NCBI GenBank assembly: GCA_015832175.1
Contig: WJXW01000001.1
Span: 4,340,001-4,404,000 of the forward strand
Length of the DNA stretch: 64,000 bases
Direction: 5' to 3'
Source of the DNA: Paraphaeosphaeria minitans
Taxonomy: Eukaryota > Ascomycota > Dothideomycetes > Pleosporales > Didymosphaeriaceae
The notes beneath the pieces were generated by a model. The model worked only from the letters and a program-made list of their open reading frames with translations, was not told where the DNA came from and searched no databases. Below are positions 34,339-44,658 of this stretch, piece by piece. Position numbers and translations under genes: made by a program. The stretch's first letter is position 1. The number at the start of each line of letters is the position of its first letter.

Positions 34339-34452
34339 ACTTGAAGTGCGAGGCGCGACTGCCTCAACCCCCTCACTTCGTTACGTTGGTCTGCACATCG
34401 AAAACACAATCTCGTTCAAGATACATATAACGACTCATGAGCACAGCACCCA

Positions 34453-35884
34453 TCAGCGAGTGGGCAGTGCCGATATGGCTGCACTCGGGGACACTGACGG
34501 TATGGCCGAGCCCGGAGCTATCATGATGACAGGCGCCGGTGGAACCGAAATGAACACCACCATGATCGCTGAAAATCTGGAAGGTTGTTAGCTAACGCGA
34601 TCCAAGTGCAGCAAATACACTCACGCTGCAGTGGCTGCAAATATCTCGGTCATTTTGTAAGAGTCTCGTGTCAAAAGGATCAGGCCTACGGAGAAGACGA
34701 GCGAAAACCCAGCGAGGCAAAGGAGAAGCGCCCTCAAACCCTGCAGCTGCGACAGAACGGAGATGGCCATGACTGGGAACAGGCACGCAATCACGGCTTG
34801 AAGAAAGGTCGACATTGCTTTGGCCAGTTTCACCGGGACCGTCTCTGACCACGAGTCCAACGTTTCCTTCTTCCTAGTTTGATATGGTTCAGGAACTTCG
34901 GATTTCTGGCCGGCGCTGCTGGCCACTTTGCTGGCAGCTGTTTCGACATCTTTCGGGCGTTTCGTCTTTCCTTGTATCCGGTATCTCAGCGATCGGAAGA
35001 ATGGTAACAGTTCTGAAGCAACCCAGAGTACAAGGCGATCCACATGCCTTGGAGGCTCAGTGGCCGCTAAGTCTGGTGCAATGCTATTCGGAGGCGGCCG
35101 CGTCCCCAATACCAAGCCCCGCAGGATACTGCCGAGTTGTGCCCACAGGGTCTTCTCTTTATCGTCTGGGTTATCCACGAGTTGACCCCATGTATCCGCC
35201 GGCCCGCCATCGTCAAGATCTCGTATGTTGAAGTTGCCATACTCCTCATGGCGAAGCCACTTTCGAAGCATGCGCATGTTGAACGGCTCAGGATCCGGCA
35301 GTGCGCATACCTTGGAGTACTGCAGCAGAGCTTCATCTAAATCATACTCAGCTGCGCATGATTGAAGGTGGTATAATGACTTGGAACATACTGTACTCTT
35401 TCAGCACTTTCCGGACTCGGTGTATGATCTTGAGTTGCTCTGAGACGTTCTCTTCGTTGATCAAGACATCGGCGTATAGCGAGTAATAATTGCGTCGCGG
35501 ATCAATTTTATCGACATGCTCCAGCGTATGGAGTTTCTTTCGAAGGCTGTTTAGCTCGACTTGATAGTACAGCAGACTCTTGGTGTTTAGATCGCGGAAC
35601 CGAGGGAAAGCTGCGACCTCCGGTATGTCTGCCATGAGTTGAGCTAATTGAGGCCAGCCTTCTACAGGGCCTTTGGGCAAAAGTTTGCGTCTATCTACCT
35701 CCATGTCGCTGTCGCTGTCGCTCGATAATGAGTCGAGGCTAGAGCCGAGACTGTTGGCATCTGGCCGAGGAGCATTTTGCGGTAATTCAGCCTCGTCTGG
35801 GGAATTCACAGGTGCTGCTGTAGCTGAAATGTGCGATGTGTGATCCGGATTTGGAGGACGGCTGTCCATATTCTGTAGCTCCAT
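34453..35884 (-). CDS. DUF6594 membrane protein
   Basis: Three exons: 35884-35392, 35336-34625, 34576-34453, 442 residues. The first exon has a disordered Ser/Asp-rich start, then the conserved DUF6594 opening GWPQLAQLMADIPEVAAFPR and RFRDLNTKSLLYYQVEL. The second begins EALLQYSKVCALPDPEP, then a linker, and ends with two or three hydrophobic helices (FLQAVIACLFPVMAISVL, LLLCLAGFSLVFSVGLILL). The third exon completes the last helix with FSAIMVVFISVPPAPV. So the protein is a membrane protein with a cytosolic N-terminal helical domain. The family is large and fungus-specific without an assigned function; expansions are common in plant-associated ascomycetes. Without the last splice the frame would stop at 34621. 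Confidence 0.88.
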
Positions 35885-37941
35885 GCTCGTCTGATGAGCA
35901 AACGTATCTAGGACAAGATCGAGAAAGCTTCAGGCGCCGCGGCAACGGGCTTTTAGCTTATATGTCGAGGATGTCTGCGCGGGTGGGGAGCTGACGCGCG
36001 ACATTATTTTTCCTGCAGATTCACCTATGGCAAGCGATGCATATGCAGAATCCCAGCCTATTACACACAAGTCGCGCATGTTTCTCGTCCATTCGGATAC
36101 TTTCAACAGCGAGGCGAGAGTGTCTAAAATGCAAGGCTAGGCTAACGTGCATCGCCACATTGTATAGCTGAGCTTGTTATTTTCGTGTGCTTGAAGGTGT
36201 TCGGAAGCACTGTGGTCGCTCTTGTGCACGAGGAAATCGTCTGCCTATCTACCTACCTACCTACAAGAAATCCACAGCGGACAGTCTTTCATCGAATCCG
36301 TGGAACTCGCCCCACCCAAACGCACCTAGCCCCCAGCCACCACCCCAGTGATGACCCAAACTTACGATCAGGCAACGACATAAGGCTGACTGTGCCGATC
36401 AGAAGTCATGGGCGCGACCACCTTTGCCGCATTTTCAGCCTCGCGCTAGACCGCTGACCTTCCCAGTCTGTTTCATGCAGCCGCCCCCAGGTCCGTCTTT
36501 GAGGCTGCACCTAAGCCCCCGCCGAATTAACGATAAGCTGTAACGACCTTGCGGTAACTTTACAAAAAGCTCGAGCCCACCGATAAAGGGAAGATAAATT
36601 CATTGAGTAGGTAGGTATGCGTACAGTCATTCGTCAATCGCGACTCAAGATAACCACGGTACATTCCCGTCTCGGGTAATTCGAACGATTACCTAGCAGT
36701 CACGAGGCACCGTAGCATGCGGAGGCGAACTTCCAGCATCCAGAATACGCGTAATCAGCGCGCACCTCCGCTACGCAGTAACATCGTGGCTCGAATTTGC
36801 CATTCCGAATCATCACGGTACAGAAGTGACGATGGGGGGCCAATATCTAGAGAAGTTACGATAACCCAAAGCTCCAACGCGCGCTTTGCGGGACGCTAAA
36901 GGATCTGGAGAAGGTGGATGAAATGGGGTTTAGGTAAGGTGATTAAACAATGTATGATGGATTGCTTTTTTTTCTTATTTTAGGGGCGCGCAGCTTGGTG
37001 CAGTAGACTCGAAGAGACATTCTGTAGAGGAACAAGATTTCGACGTCCTGGAGGTGAAGCACGGATGGTAATAACTGCAGAATTTCGGTGACAGAGATGA
37101 TATGGTGGAGTGTTTTGGTATTATGCTTATACCTGGATAGATGCGAGGGCTGCGACGGGATCCGCGTACGATGCGTCCTCCATACTGCCAAGGTAGATGT
37201 TCCTAGGGGCATCTCGTCTCTACCAACGTTGCACGGCGCCCAAGATTCACTGAGTTTGACTTACAACCATTGACGCACAGAGACGGGAACACAGGCATGG
37301 TTGCTACCGGAGGAGTTCCCAAATGTTGGGTGGTTTCCGCATCTCGTGGGTCTCAGAGACCAGCCGGATAGTCTTCGGAATCAAGCGCTTCTTGGTCTCC
37401 GAGACGATGGACTGTTATCCTATAATCGGCACTGTATCTATCAGAAAGGAAAAAATTTACTCAATCCCTCGAAAAACCATGGCGGAGGGACGGTACAGCC
37501 ACTTCGGAGTATTTGTTGCAAACATTGCAAAGCTCAAGACTAAAGTTGGAAACATGAGACACACTTGAAAGACGCAGAAGAAGACATCAAGGAGCATGGC
37601 TCTATCGAAAAGGCATCAAGGTAGGCCAAGTGATCGTTCAACTTTTCCGGAAGTAAGAAGGAGTTGCACGATGTGAATCTTAATGCTTCTAGGACGACCA
37701 CCACCCTGCCCAAAAAAAACCTTAGCTCACAAGCGCGTTGATAAAAGTCCACAGATTGCACAAAAAAAATTCCTCGGGCCAATATCCGTCGCCAACCGAT
37801 TATCTTCGGTGCATCCTCGAACCCTTGTCCAAACCAGAATCGCGAACCAAAGTAGCACATCAAAACCACGTAGCCGTGAAGGAGAAGATCCATCGAACAG
37901 CACACCCTCAAATTCACATCCCCACTCTCATTCCAAACCAA
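35885..37941. other. Intergenic region
   Basis: 2 kb without a recognisable gene. A CTAC-type run at about 36243-36264 and several TAGGTA copies (36608) are the common noncoding motif of this genome. ORFs of 60-134 residues at 36.2-38.0 kb overlap each other and are unsupported. Confidence 0.5.
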
Positions 37942-38548
37942 TCACTTCCCCTCCCCACCAACCCCATCGTGCAAACTCTTCCAGCGCTTCCCCGCCGTAT
38001 AGTACGCCCCCGCAACATGCTCCTCCACATCCGCCGGCCGCAACCACTTGCACCGATCCTTCTCAAACGTCTCGATCCTCGGCTTGAACACCGTCTCCTG
38101 GAGCGTGTAGTCGTCAATGGTGCCGATCCGCGGGATGCTAGCGCCGGGGTATCCGCTGCTCCGGCGGTACATGAGCGTGCCGCAGACGCTGCAGAAGCTA
38201 TTCTCCATGGTGTTGCCCGTGGCGATGGTGTTGTTTTGGCGGAAGCGGGTCAGCTTCGATTCGCCGCGGATGTGCTTGAGGTGGGTGTCTTTGACGACGA
38301 AGTTGGAGGCGAACATGCTTGGGCGGGTGGGGTCAGCATCTTGTAAGGAAGTGCCTTGGGCCTTCTTGGAAGACCTACCTCGCGGTGATTTTTCGGCAGT
38401 CGGTGCAGTGGCAGATGAAGGTGTCTACGAGACCTTCGCCCGAGGTGGGTACTGAGATTTGCACGGCGCCGCAGTAGCACGTGGCCGTGGCTGTCCCATT
38501 TTCTTCTCCGTGCGCGCTTTCGGACGGTAGGGGGATCCGCTCACTCAT
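37942..38548 (-). CDS. GFA/CENP-V-fold (Mss4-like) zinc protein
   Basis: Two exons (38548-38379, 38317-37942) for 181 residues. The zinc-binding pattern of the glutathione-dependent formaldehyde-activating (GFA) family is complete: CYC at 24-26, CHCTDC at 46-51 and CSVC at 99-102. Other family signatures are TGNTMENSFCSVCGTLMYRR and the C-terminal PRIETFEKDRCKWL with the catalytic-type ending GAYYTAGKRWKSLHDG. True GFA activity (formaldehyde-glutathione adduct formation) is demonstrated for few members, and fungi have many paralogues, so the substrate is unknown. I start at the ATG at 38548. Cytosolic; no signal peptide. Confidence 0.92.
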
Positions 38549-40007
38549 GTTGGGCGATATCAAGTGGCCTGTGATGGAGGCGAGGCGGTGTGCTGTTTGG
38601 AATGTTAGATGTCATTCGAGTTGTTTGTTGAACACAGATTTATAGAATAATCATCGCAAGCCTGTATACTTACTCATCATCGGGTCAAAGGATGCTGGGC
38701 AGATACAGATCACTATTTCTACTACGCTTTGTGACAAAGTGGTTGGTAGACGACTTGAGCGGAAAGCGAGTCTAGGACTCTTATTCGCCGGTAATAAGCT
38801 GGCTGACTTGGAATTTGAAATCAGTGGGATGTCAGGCCGGTACGGCTTACCGTATTAGCGCGGGATTGTCTCCGACTCCGCTGGAAGCACCTTCACTCCA
38901 GTCTTATCGCGGCGACACCTAGGTACATGTTCTATGCGTAGGCTACTCCCCGTCATGCTTTGTTGGCAAGCGAGTCTTCGTGCAGGCGCATCCTCTTGAT
39001 CCACATCAGCCCTCCTACATGCGATCGATCATACCGACCGCAGCCAGAGTTCTCGGACATATATCTGAACCGAAGAAAAAACGCCATCATATCCTGTGGT
39101 TGAGAAGTGATGACCCTACCTGCTGCCGCTACTAACTGCATCAACTCTTCCCGTTACACACCCACTGACCATCGTTTCCTCCTTGCACGGTTCGTTGGTT
39201 TATCTCCATTTTAACATGCAATACATCCATGGATTGCTTCACGTCCTAGATCATAGAATCTTCCTGTGTCTCAACCCCCCGATGAAATTGAAACGGTGAA
39301 AACCGCTCAGGATTGCGCGCTCATGCTTTCTGCAACCTTCACGAACATCTGGAGTGTTAGATGGCTAGGTAACTCTGTCCGAGAGTAGCGCGCATCCAAC
39401 GTTACGTTTCACGCTACGTATTGACACCCCCTATAGTGCACGTCGAGACTCGAGATTCATCGCGCCTCCCATCGACTTATCTCATCAGCATCCCTCTCCT
39501 ATCTATATAGACGCGATTGTTTGGCGCGGGAAGGGTATGCCGGATGGACCTGTATGTAGTGCAAAACGAACCAAATCGACTGCGTAGGTAAATAAACCTG
39601 CGGTCGCTGATGCTCACGAACGAAGCGGAGCAACCTCAACACCTCGGTTCGCATCGTGCCTTTCCTCTTTGGGCATCCCCACACCTTCGCTTCGCCCCAC
39701 GAACCCTAGCGCCCGGCTGCTCGCGCCGTCTTGGTGTCTCAGAGCGCCGTCTGAGATCGGACTCGGCTACACGCATGCTAGGTAGGTACCAGCACGATGC
39801 TCAAGCCAGGCTTGGCTTCAATCCGCCCCAGCCAACTCGTAAGTTAGGTAGTACGGTATAAAGCCACCAGGCCGACGCACCGAAAGGCATCATGGAAGAA
39901 ATGAAATCAAATTGACCCCATCACACGTATCTTCAATTTTTGGGCTGGCTGCAGTGACTCTGGCTGCGCCTTCTCCCACGTCCTTTAGCTCACCCATCCC
40001 CCACTGC
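38549..40007. other. Intergenic region
   Basis: Upstream flank of the GFA-type gene and 3' flank of the oxygenase gene. TAGGTA-type motifs at 38918, 39588 and 39780. No supported gene. Confidence 0.5.
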
Positions 40008-41215
40008 TCACGCAGCCTCGTCCTCAATCTCCAGATTCCCCATCTTGAATTTCTTCCCCTTCATATCGGCATAATCGTTATGATTGTGGTAATTCTTCAC
40101 CCTCTCCCTCACATACTCCAGTCCCCTCACCGGCCTCGCACTCTCCGCATCTTCCCCCACCAACCCCAACCTCTTCAACAACGGCGACGGTGCAGGCTTG
40201 ATATCAACCTCGTTCCCGGGCCGCACAAAGTAAAACAGTCCCAAGCGATGGATATGCGCCTGATCCGGCGGCGGACGCACCACGCGGTGGATGGTCGACT
40301 TGAGATAGCCCGCAGACCAGAAGTCGAGCGTATCACCGACGTTGCAGACGATGCCGTTGTCGACGGGGGGCACAAACTTCCACTCGCCCGCCGGAGTCTT
40401 GAGCTGGAGTCCCGCGACGTCCTGGCTCCAGAGCAGGGTCAGCGAGCCAAAGTCTGTGTGCGCGCGGGACCACGTGTTCTGCACTTTTGCATCGTCGGCT
40501 TCGCTGCGGGGGCGGTAGATCATGTATCGGAGATGGTCCTCGCTGGGGTCGCGGTACAGGTGCTGCGTTGAAAAGTAGTCCTCCGGGAGCTCGAGGATGA
40601 TGGAGAAGAGGGTGAAGACTTTGGCGGCGATGTCCAGGGAGCGTCGGGAGAAGGCTTCGATTTCGGAGCGGTACTGTTGGAGAAAGGGGGTGAAGGGCTC
40701 GTGCTCGTTGGAGGGGATGAATTTGGGTATGTTGACGGATTCTACGTTGTCGAGGACTTGTGTGCCCATGATTTTCTTCTCGTTCGCCTGACGTCGTGTC
40801 AGTGATGTCCGCGTGATCGCAGGACAGGCTTCGAGTTACCTACCGCACGATAACCGAAGTAGTTGCCTTTGGCGAAGTCGCATCGGTACTTGGGGTCGCC
40901 CTTTTCTTCTAGCGGGAGATTGAAGTATGCTTGTCCGATGTCATACTGACGCTCTACCTCATCCTGCGTTAACCCCGTTCCTGTTATGCTGAAGAAACCT
41001 GTCTTGTGAACCTTGTACGATGTCAGCGAAGAGCATCCCGCAGCATGTTTCAAACATCATACAGCTTCTCTCAGATCCTCCGCGAGTCGCTGCTTCTCGC
41101 CAGGCTCATCGAAACGGGACAGGTCAATGACTTTGATGTCTGCCCAGTCAAGCTTCTCCGTTGTCTTGCTGGGCCTTTGCCACTTTGGAAGCGGTGCAGG
41201 CGCAATTGAAGGCAT
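40008..41215 (-). CDS. 2-oxoglutarate/Fe(II) oxygenase, isopenicillin-N-synthase-like
   Basis: Three exons: 41215-41063, 41011-40844, 40787-40008, 366 residues. The N-terminal DIOX_N region has VIDLSRFDEPGEKQRLAEDL and VHKTGFFSITGTG. The double-stranded beta-helix core has the iron ligands HTD (His217, Asp219) in RAHTDFGSLTLL and His274 in KSTIHRVV. Thirteen to fifteen residues later, where the canonical 2OG-binding RxS is expected, the sequence is HRLGLFYF (Arg288), so Ser is replaced by Gly. Such enzymes hydroxylate, desaturate or cyclise small molecules; the substrate cannot be told and no biosynthetic neighbours are present. Each intron is 50-60 bp. A 57-bp tandem duplication with two TATATATA motifs lies immediately upstream of the start codon. 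Confidence 0.94.
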
Positions 41216-41218
41216 GAT

Positions 41219-41332
41219 GTAAGAACCCTGGGTGCCTTTCCGCGGGTCCTAGATGCAGACGTATATATAGCTTGTGTAAGAACCCTGGGTGACTTTCCCC
41301 GGGTCCTGGGTGCAGACGTATATATAGCTTGC
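41219..41332 (-). promoter_or_regulatory. Duplicated promoter segment with two TATA motifs
   Basis: Two 57-bp direct copies (41219-41275, 41276-41332), both containing GTAAGAACCCTGGGTG, GGGTCCT, TGCAGACG and TATATATAG, with about six differences. They begin three bases upstream of the oxygenase start codon, so they hold its leader and core promoter. A TATATATA is readable on both strands. Confidence 0.75.
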
Positions 41333-42413
41333 CGTGCTGAATCAGTTACAATGTCCCTGTATGCATGTCGATGTCATGTCACCAATGCGGAGCCGTAGGT
41401 ACCTACCTAAGCACGCAATACCCCGCCAAGAGGTCGTGCTCAACCAGCTAAATTCTCAACACCACACAACAGAACATATGTTCCGTCGAAAGCACAATGC
41501 CAGAAATGCAAGTCATCAGATCACGACGCTAGATACCACATACCGGAGACAAACGTCTGTTTAGACTGGAATTGGCATAGATCATGCAGCGTCTCTGTAT
41601 CCAAGGCGAGCAATGCCGACATTCTACGGCAGAGTAACAGAAATGGGCGCCTTGAGATGCTTTCCCCCGACAGAACTGCCGACTTGAAGCATTAGCAATC
41701 GCACTGAAGTGGACATCTCCCATTGCGCTCCCGAGATTGACCTTCCAAGGCTTTGCCACATAAAGCAGCACTCTCATGTCCCATCACCCATCTTCCTAGA
41801 AGCGCCGACCAATTCATGTCTGTGGCAGGGACGAGGTATCCGGAAGGAATACCTCATAGCTGGCACGCTCAGAATAGAAAACTCTCTAAGCCTGTCAAAG
41901 TAGCTACCCTCTTTAGAGAAAGTAATCTCACCTGTCCCATCCGCCATGGAATGCCGGAATGAAGACGACGCACTCCTCAAAGCCGCCCATCGGCCCTCAA
42001 GCTAGTGTAACGTATAGGGTGAGTTGTATCTGCTCGATTTTTGGGCTGTTAGGTGTGTAGTTGGATTCGGTGGGGACGATTTTCTTTTTACCTAGACGGG
42101 GGGATGAGAAGACGGTGAGTGGTGAGAAGGAGAGTACTGCAGAGCCCGCGACAGCAAAGGCCGTATAATAGAAGTCGCGACACACGGGAGCGACTGGTCA
42201 CAGGTCAGATGGTGGTGCTAGCCAGATGTTATACTATCCACCACGCCGCCGTGGTAAAATTATTAATTGAACGTCCTAGGAGCCATTTCGACTCCCCTTT
42301 GTGCCGTTGACATGGATCGTCGTGCTTTCTTTTCAGCACGAGGGGACCCGCACGTCGTTCCTGTTCCGAATTTTCTTTTTTTGGTATACTTATCGTGGGA
42401 CCGAACGAACGTT
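41333..42413. other. Intergenic region
   Basis: Upstream of the oxygenase and downstream of the tRNA phosphotransferase (both leftward). Short ORFs only; a GTAGGTACCTACCT motif at 41394-41407. Confidence 0.5.
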
Positions 42414-43418
42414 TCAGACGCCAGCCAAAACATCTCCAGAGTCATCGTTCGCCTTCGCCTTGGCGCTACCGCCTCCCCGTCCTCCCCTGCCTCCTCGTCC
42501 ACCTCTACCTTTACCTCTGCCTCTGCCTCCCTTTCCACCCCTGCTTCCGACTTCCTTCTCCCACGCCTCCACATCGACCACCACGCCCTCCGGTAGCACG
42601 CCGCCGCTCATGAGCACGCCGCCGCCCTTCTTCCTATTCTCCACCCTCTTGAAGAACTCGTACGACAAAAGTCCCTCGTCGTCCCCCTCCGTCAAAATAA
42701 CCCCATTTTCGCTGACGAAGAACTTGATGCCGTTTTCCATGGCCGCCAGGATATCCACATACACCAACACCGTCGACGACTTGCGCATCCCGGAAATGAC
42801 CGGCGGCGGCGGCGCCTCTCCCGCATCCGTTGCAGCCTCGAAACCCGCCGGCAGCCCCGACGCAAAGTGTATGTGATTCCTCCCCATGCGCCGCAGCCCC
42901 CCGCTCTTCAGGATGAGATGCCATGCCCCCTCGTCCGTGCCGTGCACGACCACCTCGGGCACATTCCCCTTCTCCAGCAGCACCGGCACAAGCAGCCCCT
43001 CGGCATCAACTTTGATGCTGTGGCCCTGATTAGCTCTGATGACCCACCTCGCAGGATCGTCGTCTGCATCTGCGTCTGCGTCTGCGTCTGCCTCTCCTTC
43101 TGCCCCTCCATCTCCCTTTCCCCCTCCCACACCCTCTCCCTCACCCTCCACCCCACGACCCTCCACCCCCTCCCTCAACACCATGGAAAATCGCTGCTTA
43201 TCATTATCCCGCACCACCCCGCGCAACTCGGCAAACGACACCCCGAGCCCGGCCAAGCACCGCGTGCGCAGCGCCGCATCCACGCCGACGTACCCGCCGC
43301 GCCCGAGCGCGAGACCCTCGGCGTGCGCGCCGTGCCGCAGCAGCCAGGATACTTTGCGCGAGACTTGCTGCTCGCGCGGGATGGAGGCTGGGTTGCGGCC
43401 TCCACTGCCGCGTGCCAT
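42414..43418 (-). CDS. TPT1: tRNA 2'-phosphotransferase
   Basis: Removes the 2'-phosphate left at the splice junction by fungal tRNA ligase, transferring it to NAD+. A 334-residue single exon. The RNA-binding N-lobe has VSRKVSWLLRHGAHAEGL (Arg/His of the KptA family) and GYVGVDAALR. The NAD lobe has VIRANQGHSIKVD, VVHGTDEGAWHLILKSGGL, RMGRNHIHFASGLP and VYVDILAAMENGIKFFVSENG. Two departures from the compact family: an acidic low-complexity insert at about 84-121 (Glu/Gly, then alternating Ala-Asp encoded by GCATCT-type repeats), and an Arg/Gly-rich tail at about 288-320 that may help bind RNA. All catalytic motifs look intact. The leader upstream is a T/C-rich tract (43478-43530). Confidence 0.94.
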   Translation of the reverse strand: MARGSGGRNPASIPREQQVSRKVSWLLRHGAHAEGLALGRGGYVGVDAALRTRCLAGLGVSFAELRGVVRDNDKQRFSMVLREGVEGRGVEGEGEGVGGGKGDGGAEGEADADADADADDDPARWVIRANQGHSIKVDAEGLLVPVLLEKGNVPEVVVHGTDEGAWHLILKSGGLRRMGRNHIHFASGLPAGFEAATDAGEAPPPPVISGMRKSSTVLVYVDILAAMENGIKFFVSENGVILTEGDDEGLLSYEFFKRVENRKKGGGVLMSGGVLPEGVVVDVEAWEKEVGSRGGKGGRGRGKGRGGRGGRGGRGGGSAKAKANDDSGDVLAGV

Positions 43419-44658
43419 GCTGAGAGGGATGGTTGGTGGTTGGTGCTTAGTGGTGTGGCAGGTGTTTTGTGGTCGAATTTTTTTCCTTTTTTTTTTCTTT
43501 CTTTCTTTCTTCCTTTCCTTCCTTCCTTCTCCTTAAAAAATGCGCGCAGGGTGGGTATGCCGTAGCTTCCTCAGGTATAATATCGACGTGTTGTTTGGGT
43601 GTGGTGGTCAAGTCATCTGGAGCGAAATCGGTGGATGTGAGCGGTAGGTAGACTCTACCTAGACTAGACTCTACCTAGACTAGACTAGACTAGTGTGTGT
43701 CAAGACGAGTCGATGTGGCGTTTTTTTCTTCTCTGCGGGGTGGCCCGCGCCACACGTGCGCCACAGGCAAGTGTACCTTTTTCCTTTTACCAAAGCATGT
43801 AGGTAGACTACCCTGCCCGTCACGGTCGTCTCGCCTCAGATCCTCGTAGGTAGTTATTGCAGCCATTGCAGCCCTGCACGTCTAGACTACCTACCCATCT
43901 AAACCATCCAGCAACAAAACACCAAGTCGCTCCTTTATCCAGCAAGACTGTGCTTGATCAGAGCAGCTGCTTGAAGCGTTCGCCATAGGTACAAGTCACC
44001 ACCACTCGAACTTTGGTTCACGTATCCATGGTTTGATTTTGTCTACCTACCCAGTCGCCCCTTAAATAAACAAAAATGCAAGCGCTGCCATTGTGAAGCA
44101 TGAAACCCAAGAAAAAAAAAACCCCGAAGGGTATAATCCCCCTCAAAAAGAAAAGCGCACAGCACCGTCCTTGCATCAAAACGAACAAGTCTCTCTCGGG
44201 CCGTCGAAATGTGCGAATGCGAATGCGAAAACGAAAACGAAAACGCCAACGCCCCGCCGGGTAAACATGCCTGTACATGGTATCATTCCAAGCGCAAAAA
44301 ATGAAAAAATATAAAAAATTGTCCAAACGAAGCCGGATATAGCACGTCACATAAGAAAAAAATCATAACAAAGTACAAAAATAGCTATGGGTATCCTGAA
44401 TCGGATGCGAGGCCGTCTTTGGAGAGGTCCTGCTCTCGCCCAGAAGAGGCCTGTCTGGCTGGGTATCGTTTCTATCTGCGTCTTCGTCGAGTTGTGTTGT
44501 TTTCAAGTTGGCGGCATCAAGCGCCGTAGGCAGATGTGTCTGGAACGATTGGTGCACGGTAGGTAACATTGTCGTAATGTGCCCGTCTGAAGGATGGCGA
44601 GGCCATGTGATCTTTGTATGGCGCCGTGGGGTTCGGGTGCCATTTTATAGGCAAAGGT
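43419..44658. other. Intergenic region
   Basis: Leader of TPT1 with a pyrimidine tract, then a CTAGA/TAGGTA repeat patch, then the 3' flank of the CTF1-like gene. Short ORFs at 44.0-44.6 kb are unsupported. Confidence 0.5.
43645..43694 (+). repeat. Degenerate CTAGA/CTACCTAGA repeat
   Basis: Repeated ACTCTACCTAGACTAG units ending in CTAGACTAGACTAG, partly self-complementary through CTAG. Belongs with the scattered TAGGTA motifs of the window. Confidence 0.75.

Larger units (their letters stand above)
31679..34452. other. Repeat-rich intergenic region
   Basis: 2.8 kb between the divergent-looking flanks of the MAP kinase kinase (leftward start) and the 3' end of the DUF6594 gene. It holds four tandem-repeat arrays listed separately. 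Overlapping GC-rich ORFs on both strands at 31.7-32.8 kb (Arg/Ser/Cys-rich) have no recognisable content and are compositional. Confidence 0.55.

Noticed and set aside
42867..43565. 232-residue plus-strand ORF
   Set aside because: Antisense to TPT1; low-complexity and ends in a Phe/Pro run from the pyrimidine-rich leader.
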